Assembly (NCBI GenBank): GCA_905236115.1
Contig: CAJOOL010000196.1
Location: 1-5,681, forward strand
Direction of reading: 5' to 3'
From: an uncultured Endomicrobiia bacterium
GTDB lineage: Bacteria > Elusimicrobiota > Endomicrobiia > Endomicrobiales > Endomicrobiaceae
Length of the DNA: 5,681 nucleotides
Shown here in pieces: positions 1 to 5,355 of this stretch. The notes under the pieces are model-generated. The model made no database searches. It was not told the DNA's origin and was given only the letters and a program-made list of their open reading frames with translations. The first letter of the stretch is position 1. The number at the start of each line of letters is the position of its first letter. The position numbers were made by a program, and so were the translations under genes.

Positions 1-963
1 GCCTACATCAGCAGAGGTTCTTATCAGATACAGGTTTACCACGCACAGGAAACAGGCAGGGGCACACTTCAGGAAGCATTTGAAAAATTAAAAAAGAAAC
101 TTTCGCAAGAGGGGCTTTTTGACCAATCGCATAAAAAACAAATCCCTTACATTGTAAATAAAATAGGTGTTGTAACGTCCAAAGACGGTGCGGCACTGCA
201 CGATATTTTGTCGGTTTTGGAAAGAAGATTTTCCAATGTTGAAGTGTTGATTTATCCCGTCCGTGTTCAGGGCGAACAGGCGAAGTTTGAGATAGCCGAA
301 GCTTTAAAATATTTGAATGAAAATTATAAAGATTTGGATGTTATTCTTGTCGGGCGGGGCGGCGGTTCTTTGGAAGATTTGTGGGCGTTTAATGAAGAGA
401 TTGTAGCACGGGCAATATTTGCTTCGCAAATTCCCGTAATTTCCTGCGTGGGACATGAAGTGGATTTTACTATTGCGGATTTTGTTGCGGATTTAAGAGC
501 TCCCACGCCGTCGGTTGCCGCAGAAATTGTCGCAAAAAACAGAGCCGATATAGAAGAGAAACTTTCATTGATAAAAAGAAAAATAATTGATAATATAAAA
601 AATATCGTTAAACTTTACGAAGAAAAAATTAAATATTTTAAAATGTGCAGAGCGTTGTCAAGACCTTATGAAATATATGAAGATAAAATTCAATATATTG
701 ACGAGCTCAGAGAAGATTTGATAACGGGAATTAAAAATATTTGGACGCAGAAAGATAATGCTTTCCTTCTGAACGTTAAAAGGCTGGAACTTCTTTCGCC
801 TTTGAAAATTTTAAACAGAGGCTACAGTGCCTGTTTTGATAAAGAAAATAAAATTGTCACAAGTATAAAACAAATTTATGTAAACGATACTCTGAATATT
901 AAATTATCCGACGGAACAGTGAGAACGAAAGTGACGGAGAAGTATGGATGTATAGAGGAATAG
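1..963 (+). CDS. xseA: Exodeoxyribonuclease VII large subunit (5' end outside window)
   Basis: Catalytic subunit of exodeoxyribonuclease VII, which degrades single-stranded DNA from both ends into short oligonucleotides and acts with XseB in the cytoplasm. The frame is open from base 1, giving 320 visible residues, against about 400-450 for the family. The missing part is the N-terminal OB-fold DNA-binding region. Visible family signatures, numbered within this fragment, are IGVVTSKDGAALHDIL (55-70), VLIYPVRVQG (82-91), the glycine-rich VGRGGGSLEDLWAFNEE (117-133) and GHEVDFTIADFVADLRAPTP (151-170). A lysine-rich coiled-coil region follows (about 175-260), then the C-terminal LNRGYSACFD...LSDGTV segment. 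The TTG at 208 is an internal leucine codon in the catalytic domain, not the start. The last codons (YGCIEE) lie in a local sequence duplication, so the extreme C terminus may have been altered. It heads the xseA-xseB-ispA-dxs cluster. Confidence 0.96.
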   Translation, partial: AYISRGSYQIQVYHAQETGRGTLQEAFEKLKKKLSQEGLFDQSHKKQIPYIVNKIGVVTSKDGAALHDILSVLERRFSNVEVLIYPVRVQGEQAKFEIAEALKYLNENYKDLDVILVGRGGGSLEDLWAFNEEIVARAIFASQIPVISCVGHEVDFTIADFVADLRAPTPSVAAEIVAKNRADIEEKLSLIKRKIIDNIKNIVKLYEEKIKYFKMCRALSRPYEIYEDKIQYIDELREDLITGIKNIWTQKDNAFLLNVKRLELLSPLKILNRGYSACFDKENKIVTSIKQIYVNDTLNIKLSDGTVRTKVTEKYGCIEE

Positions 964-977
964 AGGAATGGATGTAT
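944..977. repeat. Short tandem duplication across the xseA stop codon
   Basis: ATGGATGTAT occurs at 944-953 and 968-977, 24 bases apart. Between them TAGAGGAA is repeated head to tail at 953-960 and 961-968. The second TAGAGGAA supplies the xseA stop codon (961-963). This looks like a small slippage duplication that reshaped the end of xseA. Confidence 0.7.
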
Positions 978-990
978 GGAAAAGACCTTG

Positions 991-1027
991 TTCGTCATTG
1001 CGAGGAGTTTACGACGAAGCAATCTTG
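991..1027. repeat. Palindromic intergenic repeat of the CGTCATTGCGAGGAG type
   Basis: The spacer between xseA and xseB carries TTCGTCATTGCGAGGAG (991-1007) and then CGACGAAGCAATC (1012-1024). TTCGTC (991-996) is complementary to GACGAA (1013-1018), and ATTGC (997-1001) to GCAAT (1019-1023). The arms therefore run A-B-A'-B', allowing two alternative hairpins or a compact pseudoknot. From memory, close relatives of this sequence are dispersed in many bacterial genomes as REP-like intergenic repeats. Only one copy is present here, so the repeat status rests on recognition. It sits inside an otherwise compact operon, where it could influence mRNA processing. Confidence 0.65.
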
Positions 1028-1037
1028 CCGTTAATTA

Positions 1038-1058
1038 TACATTGTACATTATATATTG
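1038..1058. repeat. Imperfect 7-nt tandem repeat
   Basis: Three consecutive heptamers, TACATTG, TACATTA and TATATTG, follow the palindromic repeat and end 15 bases before the xseB start. The tract is AT-only apart from the central C and final G positions. It is probably part of the same inserted or slipped intergenic material. Confidence 0.5.
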
Positions 1059-1073
1059 TTGTTATGGGGTTTT

Positions 1074-1310
1074 ATGAAAGAAAAAAACTTTGAAACATCG
1101 CTTAAAAGATTAGAAAAAATAGTTGACGAAATGGAAAATTCTCAGCCGGATATTGATAGAGCAATGAACCTTTTTGAAGAGGGGATTTCTCTTGTAAATC
1201 AATGTTCCAAAAAACTTGATGAAACCAAAAAGAAAATAGAAATTCTTGTAGAAAAAAACGGCAGCATGGAAAAAGAAAATTTTGTTCCCAAAGGTGAAAT
1301 TAATGAATAG
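1074..1310 (+). CDS. xseB: Exodeoxyribonuclease VII small subunit
   Basis: Small subunit of exodeoxyribonuclease VII. Several copies bind each XseA and are needed for activity of the holoenzyme. The 78-residue product matches the family's usual 70-90 residues. Its pattern is typical: NFETSLKRLEKIVDEME (5-21), an acidic helix-breaking stretch with QPDIDRAM, then LFEEGISLVNQCSKKLDETKKKIEIL (33-58), the helical hairpin of this family. A short charged tail follows. The ATG at 1074 is chosen because it begins the family-conserved region. The upstream in-frame TTG codons (1056, 1059) have no better ribosome site. GGGG at 1066-1069 is only four bases from this ATG, so initiation may be weak or coupled to upstream translation. 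The stop overlaps the ispA start. Confidence 0.93.
   Translation: MKEKNFETSLKRLEKIVDEMENSQPDIDRAMNLFEEGISLVNQCSKKLDETKKKIEILVEKNGSMEKENFVPKGEINE
1291..1296 (+). promoter_or_regulatory. Ribosome binding site deciding the ispA start
   Basis: AAGGTG lies six bases before the ATG at 1303 and inside the 3' end of xseB. It favours ATG 1303 over the upstream in-frame TTG at 1282 and GTG at 1294, the latter lying within the site itself. Confidence 0.7.
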
Positions 1311-2208
1311 AATAAAAATTTTCAACCTGAAAAAATATCTTAATCAAAAAGCAAAATATGTTGACGGACTTTTAAAAAAATATCTTCCCAAAGATAAATC
1401 CGTAGTTTCCCGTGCCATGAACTATTCCGTTTTGGCTGGCGGCAAGAGATTAAGACCTCTTTTTGTTATGCTCGGTGCCGAAGCTGCAGGACTTAAAGAT
1501 ATGAAAAAAATAGAACCTGCAATTTGTGCCGTTGAATTTCTGCATACTTACTCTTTAATTCACGACGATTTGCCGGCAATGGATAATGACGATTTAAGAC
1601 GCGGAAAACCCACAAGCCATAAAAAGTTCGGCGAAAGTGCGGCAATTCTTGCAGGCGATGCACTTTTGACGGAAAGCTTCAATCTTGTTGCAAAATGTTC
1701 TGTTCCGCCAGAAAGAATAGTTAAGGCAATAAAAATATTTGCCGATTATTCCGGATATAAAGGTATGATTGCAGGACAGGCCGAAGATACCATTGAAGCA
1801 GGAAAATGGAATAAACAAAATGTCTCTTTCTGTAAGAAAAAACTTGAATTTATCCATATCCATAAAACTTCCGATTTGATAAAAGCAAGTTTGAAACTCG
1901 GTGCGGTTCTTGCCGGTGCTAAAGAAAATGTTTTAAATGCTTTGGACAAATACGGACATAATATAGGGATAGCATTTCAGATTGCCGACGATATTTTGGA
2001 TGTGTATGCCGATAAAAAACTGCTCGGTAAAAATGGAAGCGACGCCGACAATGACAAGCTGACATATTTAAGATTATACGGAAAAGAACAGTCCGAAACC
2101 AATGCAAAAAAACTTATAGAAGAAGCAAAAAAATCGGTTGCAAATTTTAAAACGAATAAAGAAATTTTAAATGCTTTGGCCGACTATATGATAACAAGAA
2201 AATTTTAG
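1303..2208 (+). CDS. ispA: Polyprenyl synthetase, farnesyl/geranylgeranyl diphosphate synthase type
   Basis: Cytosolic trans-prenyltransferase that adds isopentenyl diphosphate units to an allylic diphosphate, making C15 or C20 chains for quinones and polyprenyl carriers. The 301-residue product has the ordered family motifs: GGKRLRPLFVML (46-57), the first aspartate-rich motif DDLPAMD (88-94) followed by DDLRRGKPT, GDALL (118-122), GQAEDT (158-163), HKTS (187-190), FQIADDILD (225-233) with the second aspartate-rich motif DDILD, and the flap-like LGKNGSD...KLTY (241-255). The four-residue insert in the first motif and the tyrosine five residues before it (Y83) match bacterial farnesyl diphosphate synthases such as E. 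coli IspA. Sequence alone does not fix the chain length. HKTS replaces the usual HKTG. The start overlaps the xseB stop by 8 bases, indicating translational coupling. Confidence 0.93.
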   Translation: MNRIKIFNLKKYLNQKAKYVDGLLKKYLPKDKSVVSRAMNYSVLAGGKRLRPLFVMLGAEAAGLKDMKKIEPAICAVEFLHTYSLIHDDLPAMDNDDLRRGKPTSHKKFGESAAILAGDALLTESFNLVAKCSVPPERIVKAIKIFADYSGYKGMIAGQAEDTIEAGKWNKQNVSFCKKKLEFIHIHKTSDLIKASLKLGAVLAGAKENVLNALDKYGHNIGIAFQIADDILDVYADKKLLGKNGSDADNDKLTYLRLYGKEQSETNAKKLIEEAKKSVANFKTNKEILNALADYMITRKF

Positions 2209-2219
2209 CTGAAGACGTT

Positions 2220-2223
2220 GGAG
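2220..2223 (+). promoter_or_regulatory. Ribosome binding site of dxs
   Basis: GGAG lies ten bases before the ATG at 2234, in the 25-base gap after ispA. The spacing is slightly long but it is the only good site, and it supports this start. Confidence 0.5.
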
Positions 2224-2233
2224 CAATTTTTAA

Positions 2234-4078
2234 ATGTCAATTTTAGATAAAATAACATCACCGAATGATTTGAAAATCATAAAAAAATCGGCTTTTAAAC
2301 AGCTGGCACAGGAATTAAGAGAAAAAATAATAAAAACCGTTTCCAAAAACGGAGGCCACCTTGCATCCGGTTTGGGAGTGACGGATTTAACCGTAGCTTT
2401 ATGTTATGTGTTTAATGCCGAAAAAGATAAATTTATTTGGGATGTCGGTCATCAGGCTTACGCCTATAAAATTCTTACCGGAAGAAAGAAAAATTTTGAT
2501 ACATTAAGACAGTATAAAGGCATAAGCGGCTTTCCGAAAAGAACAGAATCCGAATACGACTGTTTCGGTGCAGGTCATGCTTCCACATCCATTTCTGCGG
2601 CACTCGGCTTTGCCGTTGCAAGGGATTTGAATAAACAGGATTATAAAGTCATTTCAATAATCGGCGACGGTTCCATGACGGGCGGGCTTGCTTTTGAAGG
2701 TCTTCAAAATGCGGGAACACTCGGCAAAGATATGCTGGTTATTTTAAACGATAATCAGATGTTTATATCAAAACAGGTCGGAGTTCTGTCGGGATATTTA
2801 ACCAAAATATTAACCGCTTCAAGTTTAAAAAAACTGGAAGAAAAAGTTTTGAAATTTGCTTCAAAATTGAAATTTTTAAATTTTGCTTCCATAAAAAAAA
2901 TCGTTAAAAGATTTAAAGTTATTTTGTTTCCCGGCTTGATGTTTGAAGAAATGGGCTTTTCTTATGTCGGTCCCATTGACGGACATAATATAGACAGGCT
3001 TATAGAAATTCTTACCAAAGTGAAAGATTTAAAAGGTCCGGTTCTTTTGCATGTGGTTACCAAAAAAGGAAAAGGTTACAAATATGCCGAAGCCGACCCG
3101 ACAAAATTTCACGGCATAGGTCCTTTTGATATTGAAACGGGAAAGACGCTTGCTTTAAAAAAAGTCACATACACGGAAGTTTTTTCAAAAGCCATAGTAA
3201 AACTTGCGGAAAAAGACGATAAAATAGTTGCAATTACGGCGGCAATGCCGGACGGAACAGGCTTAAAAAGTTTCTCCAAAAAGTTTCCCGAAAGATTTTT
3301 TGATGTCGGCATAGACGAAGGCCATGCGGTAACTTTTGCGGCGGCACTTGCGGCCGGCGGAATGAAACCGGTTGTTGCGATTTACTCTACTTTTATGCAA
3401 AGAGCGTTGGATAATATCATTCACGATGTCGCACTTCAAAATCTTCCCGTGATAATGATGCTTGACCGAGCGGGAATTGTGGGGGAAGACGGAGCAACAC
3501 ATCACGGGGCGTTTGATTTGTCTTATCTGAAATATATACCGAATTTGACGATTATGGCACCGGCTTGCGAAACGGAACTTCAGGATATGCTAAACACCGC
3601 ACTTACTTTGAAAGGTCCGTCGGTAATAAGGTATCCCAGAGGCGGCGGAACAAGAACGGCATCTTTTCAGAGAGATTTTGAACTGTTAAAAGTCGGCAAA
3701 GCCGCACTTGAAAAAGACGGCAAAGACGGATGTATAGTCTGTATAGGCAATGTTTTGCAGGAATGTCTTAAAGCTGCCGAAAGTTTAAAGAATAAAGGTG
3801 TTGATGTTTCCGTTTTAAATATGAGATTTTTAAAGCCTTTTGACGAACAGTCCGTAAAAAATATTTTAACTTACACAAATAAAATTGTTACCGTTGAAGA
3901 AAATGCCCTCGCCGGCGGAATGGGCGAAACGGTAAAATCGCTCCTTTCCGGAACAAATGCCAAAATTCATTCCATAGGTCTGCCGGACGAGTTTGTTGAA
4001 CACGGCAATCAAATCTTAATCAGGCACCTCTGCGGACTTTCCTCCGAAAACATAGAAAAGGTATTTTGTGATTTGTAG
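2234..4078 (+). CDS. dxs: 1-deoxy-D-xylulose-5-phosphate synthase
   Basis: Thiamine-diphosphate enzyme that condenses pyruvate and glyceraldehyde 3-phosphate to 1-deoxy-D-xylulose 5-phosphate, the entry step of the MEP isoprenoid pathway and a precursor for thiamine and pyridoxal. The length of 614 residues is normal (about 620-640). Visible features: GGHLASGLG with the substrate-side histidine (H42), DVGHQAYAYKILTGR (70-84), FGAGHASTSISAALG (111-125), the diphosphate/Mg site GDGSMTGG (144-151) with LNDNQ (171-175), GPIDGHN (246-252), KFHG (291-294), the DEGHAVTFAAALAAGG segment (361-376) with the presumed cofactor-activating glutamate E362, DRAGIVGEDGATHHGAFDLSY (411-431), IRYPRG (465-470) and EENALAGGMGE (555-565). 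The three transketolase-type domains are all present. One oddity is IDEGHAV where the family usually has IAEQHAV. It is the last intact gene of the cluster. Confidence 0.97.
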   Translation: MSILDKITSPNDLKIIKKSAFKQLAQELREKIIKTVSKNGGHLASGLGVTDLTVALCYVFNAEKDKFIWDVGHQAYAYKILTGRKKNFDTLRQYKGISGFPKRTESEYDCFGAGHASTSISAALGFAVARDLNKQDYKVISIIGDGSMTGGLAFEGLQNAGTLGKDMLVILNDNQMFISKQVGVLSGYLTKILTASSLKKLEEKVLKFASKLKFLNFASIKKIVKRFKVILFPGLMFEEMGFSYVGPIDGHNIDRLIEILTKVKDLKGPVLLHVVTKKGKGYKYAEADPTKFHGIGPFDIETGKTLALKKVTYTEVFSKAIVKLAEKDDKIVAITAAMPDGTGLKSFSKKFPERFFDVGIDEGHAVTFAAALAAGGMKPVVAIYSTFMQRALDNIIHDVALQNLPVIMMLDRAGIVGEDGATHHGAFDLSYLKYIPNLTIMAPACETELQDMLNTALTLKGPSVIRYPRGGGTRTASFQRDFELLKVGKAALEKDGKDGCIVCIGNVLQECLKAAESLKNKGVDVSVLNMRFLKPFDEQSVKNILTYTNKIVTVEENALAGGMGETVKSLLSGTNAKIHSIGLPDEFVEHGNQILIRHLCGLSSENIEKVFCDL

Positions 4079-4136
4079 CCATCCCGCCGTCCTCCGCTCC
4101 TCTTTTATCCAAGCCGGCTTTGCCATTTTATTGTCT
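4079..4136. other. GC-rich patch between dxs and the antitoxin remnant
   Basis: About the first 48 bases after the dxs stop are roughly 60% G+C, unlike the AT-rich neighbours. The patch contains the perfect 10-base palindrome AAGCCGGCTT (4111-4120). A related string, CCGGCTTTCGCC, recurs at 4395-4406 at the end of the following remnant (here CCGGCTTTGCC, 4114-4124). It may be a small dispersed repeat or the scar that truncated the next gene. I cannot name it. Confidence 0.4.
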
Positions 4137-4409
4137 ATGATAAAAAGTAATATATGTATTACAATCAAAAAGACAGAAAATGCGTATATTTTTACGGTGA
4201 TAAAATGGCCGGGAGTGTCGCGTTTTGCAAAAAAAATCGGTTTGACCAGAATTGGAATATATGAAGCTCTTACAAGAGAAAATGCCAACCCGAGAGATAC
4301 AACTCTTGGGAAAATTTTTGATGCGTTAAACATACAAACATTTCTTTTTGTTGAAGATGAAAACGAAAAGAAAAACCAAACATATTCTTACGCTCCGGCT
4401 TTCGCCTGA
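4137..4409 (+). pseudogene. N-terminally degraded antitoxin-like helix-turn-helix gene (HI1420/HigA-like)
   Basis: From the ATG at 4137 the frame gives 90 residues. Residues 21-67 (VIKWPGVSRFAKKIGLTRIG, then YEALTR...NPRDTTLGKIFDALNIQ) follow the pattern of the HI1420-type addiction-module antidote proteins: a helix, then AKKxGLTRxxIYxAL as the recognition helix-turn-helix, an NP turn and a T-L-x-K-I-x-x-A-L helix. Such antitoxins normally have some 30-40 more N-terminal residues rich in acidic helices. Here the upstream residues (KSNICITIKKTENAYIFT) do not fit, there is no ribosome site at 4137, and no toxin gene of the usual RelE/HigB-like kind lies beside it. An alternative GTG at 4068, with AAAAGG six bases upstream, would overlap dxs by 11 bases and add 23 residues encoded by the GC-rich patch. 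I read it as a truncated gene, though a short expressed DNA-binding protein is possible. Confidence 0.5.
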
Positions 4410-4452
4410 AAGAAATTATTGTTGAAAAAACCAAAGATAAAAAGAGTATTTT

Positions 4453-4511
4453 AAAGGCATCAAAAAAATGATTTTATAGAGGATAAAAATCACTTTTTGA
4501 TGCCTTTTTTT
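4453..4511. terminator. Long hairpin terminator between converging genes
   Basis: GGCATC-led arm 4456-4477 pairs with the arm 4483-4504 ending GATGCC, with a 5-base loop (AGAGG) and only minor internal irregularity. Flanking AAA and TTT extend the stem to about 25 bp. Seven T follow on the plus strand (4505-4511), a classic intrinsic terminator for the dxs transcript. On the minus strand the stem is followed by TTTAAAAT, so it probably also serves the pilin gene, whose stop is at 4536. Confidence 0.88.
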
Positions 4512-4535
4512 GTTTCCGAAAGGGTAAATTTAGAC

Positions 4536-4982
4536 TTAATATGAAATTTCTTTATATGATACGCCGGAAGTGATATTGAAATATAAATATATATCTTTTA
4601 TGTTACCTAATGTTCTGTTGCCTGCTATTTCCGTTGGTACTTGTGCATAAGCCCAACATTTATTACTGTCTGCATTTGTTGCAAAAACTTTAAAATATTT
4701 ATTACCCCTTGCATCTACGCCAAGTACCGGTTCATTTACCGTCCAATTACCGCCGGAACTGCTGTTTTCTATTTTTAAAAAGTTTCCATATTCAGAATAA
4801 TATGTTTTTTGTGCAGAAATGACAGTTCCTAATAAAGCATAACCTTCCGCATATTTTGATTTGTCCACATATCCTCTGTAAATCGGAACACTGATTACCG
4901 ACAGAATAATGACGATGGCGATTACAATTACCAACTCCACCAACGTAAAACCTCTGTTGCTTTTTTGAATTTTCTTTTTCAT
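4536..4982 (-). CDS. Type IV pilin-like prepilin
   Basis: Predicted type IV pilin or pseudopilin of 148 residues. A short basic leader (MKKKIQKSNRG) is followed by FTLVELVIVIAIVIILSVIS. The prepilin peptidase site is therefore G11/F12, with the conserved glutamate at mature position 5 (E16) and a single hydrophobic N-terminal helix (about 12-33) that acts as membrane anchor and filament core. The mature protein would be 137 residues. VPIYRGYVDKSKYAEGYALL (32-51) and YYSEYGNFL (61-69) resemble the alpha-1/beta layout of major-pilin-like proteins. Only one cysteine (C109) is present, so the C-terminal disulfide loop of many pilins is absent. No pilus assembly genes lie nearby. Whether it forms pili or a secretion or uptake pseudopilus cannot be told. 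It has a strong ribosome site and a long structured upstream region, and converges on the dxs cluster. Confidence 0.9.
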   Translation of the reverse strand: MKKKIQKSNRGFTLVELVIVIAIVIILSVISVPIYRGYVDKSKYAEGYALLGTVISAQKTYYSEYGNFLKIENSSSGGNWTVNEPVLGVDARGNKYFKVFATNADSNKCWAYAQVPTEIAGNRTLGNIKDIYLYFNITSGVSYKEISY

Positions 4983-4989
4983 TTTAATA

Positions 4990-4994
4990 CCTCC
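4990..4994 (-). promoter_or_regulatory. Strong Shine-Dalgarno site of the pilin gene
   Basis: On the minus strand GGAGG stands seven bases before the ATG at 4982, which fixes the start. It is preceded by CTTT, and the octamer CTTTGGAG is exactly complementary to an upstream octamer, so the site can be hidden in a hairpin. Confidence 0.85.
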
Positions 4995-5022
4995 AAAGTT
5001 TATTTTTTATTTGTCTTTGGAG
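4991..5022 (-). promoter_or_regulatory. Hairpin sequestering the pilin Shine-Dalgarno
   Basis: On the minus strand CTCCAAAG (5022-5015) pairs perfectly with CTTTGGAG (4998-4991) across a 16-base A-rich loop, burying GGAG of the ribosome site. A competing small hairpin, GTCT/AGAC (5027-5024 with 5016-5013), would place CTCC in its loop and free the ribosome site. The arrangement is that of a translational on/off gate. The complementarity is seen; the function is inferred. Confidence 0.55.
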
Positions 5023-5065
5023 CAGACGAAAGAAAATTTTTAAAAAAGCTGCATATAAAACATTG

Positions 5066-5116
5066 ACGGCTGTTTTATACTGTGAAAAAGAAGCCCCACA
5101 AATATAAAACAGCCGT
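5066..5116 (-). other. Perfect 14-bp hairpin (H5) with pairing-competent loop
   Basis: ACGGCTGTTTTATA at 5066-5079 is the exact reverse complement of 5103-5116. Inside, TGTG (5081-5084) pairs with CACA (5097-5100). ATATAAAACA occurs as a direct repeat at 5053-5062 and 5102-5111, and both copies are complementary to 5071-5079. The lower part of the stem can therefore re-pair with 5054-5062 in a competing 9-bp hairpin that lies just before the U-run at 5047-5042. Confidence 0.75.
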
Positions 5117-5152
5117 GGTTCACACACCTGTATGGCAGGCTCGGAACACTCG

Positions 5153-5193
5153 GATACATAATACTCAAGGGATCAGCTTGAATATTATGTACC
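5153..5193 (-). other. 17-bp hairpin (H3) with strand-specific wobble pairs
   Basis: Arms 5193-5177 and 5169-5153 enclose a 7-base loop. Read as plus-strand RNA, two positions are A-C mismatches (5154/5192 and 5164/5182). Read as minus-strand RNA, the same positions are G-U pairs, so the helix is unbroken only in the minus transcript. Confidence 0.75.
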
Positions 5194-5355
5194 TATAAAA
5201 ACGTTCTGTTCTTGGTCTTCTTTTTCTTTTGCTTTTAACAAAAGGGTGTCCTTTCGGACTCCAAAAACATCATATTTAGTTTTTAAAATTCTTATCTGTT
5301 TTTTACTTTTTTTAAATAAAAATCCTCTCAAAATTAATGTACGATCTATACTGCA

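Larger units (their letters stand above)
4983..5350 (-). ncRNA. Putative structured leader RNA (or small RNA plus leader) upstream of the pilin gene
   Basis: About 368 bases from the predicted transcription start to the pilin ATG contain no convincing protein gene but a run of hairpins on the minus strand. H1, 5262-5245, is GGAGTCC/GGACACC with one A-A mismatch and a GAAA loop. H2, 5244-5226, is CTTTTG/CAAAAG. H3, 5193-5153, is 17 bp with a 7-base loop. H4, 5149-5115, is GTGTTC/GAACCAC with one bulge, capped by CCTG/CAGG. H5, 5116-5066, has a 14-bp perfect stem and an inner TGTG/CACA stem. The last is the ribosome-site hairpin. H5's loop is complementary to an upstream tract (5226-5214). A U-run at 5047-5042 could end a separate small RNA. 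I see none of the hallmarks of tmRNA, RNase P RNA, SRP RNA, T-box or c-di-GMP riboswitches. The family is unknown to me. Confidence 0.5.

Noticed and set aside
4068..4136. GTG start at 4068 for the antitoxin-like frame, overlapping dxs
   Set aside because: An AAAAGG site is present, but the added residues come from the GC-rich patch and do not look like the N terminus of the family. Kept only as an alternative.
4016..4333. Minus-strand 105-codon frame antisense to the dxs end and the antitoxin remnant
   Set aside because: It has no ribosome site, runs through the dxs coding end, and its hydrophobic stretch arises from the complementary AT-rich sequence.
5185..5322. Minus-strand 45-47 residue basic frame beginning at a TTG near 5322
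   Set aside because: No ATG and no correctly spaced ribosome site; composition follows the AT-rich sequence, the stop falls in a hairpin arm, and the same bases are better explained as structured RNA.
4983..5350. T-box or c-di-GMP (GEMM) riboswitch upstream of the pilin
   Set aside because: I could not find the T-box antiterminator consensus or the conserved GEMM core, although c-di-GMP control of pilins is known elsewhere.
4983..5355. tmRNA, RNase P RNA, SRP RNA or 6S RNA for the structured region
   Set aside because: No tRNA-like ends with CCA, no conserved RNase P core such as the GAGGAAAGUC box, no SRP GNAR-type apical motif, and several separate hairpins rather than the single long bubble-containing rod of 6S RNA.
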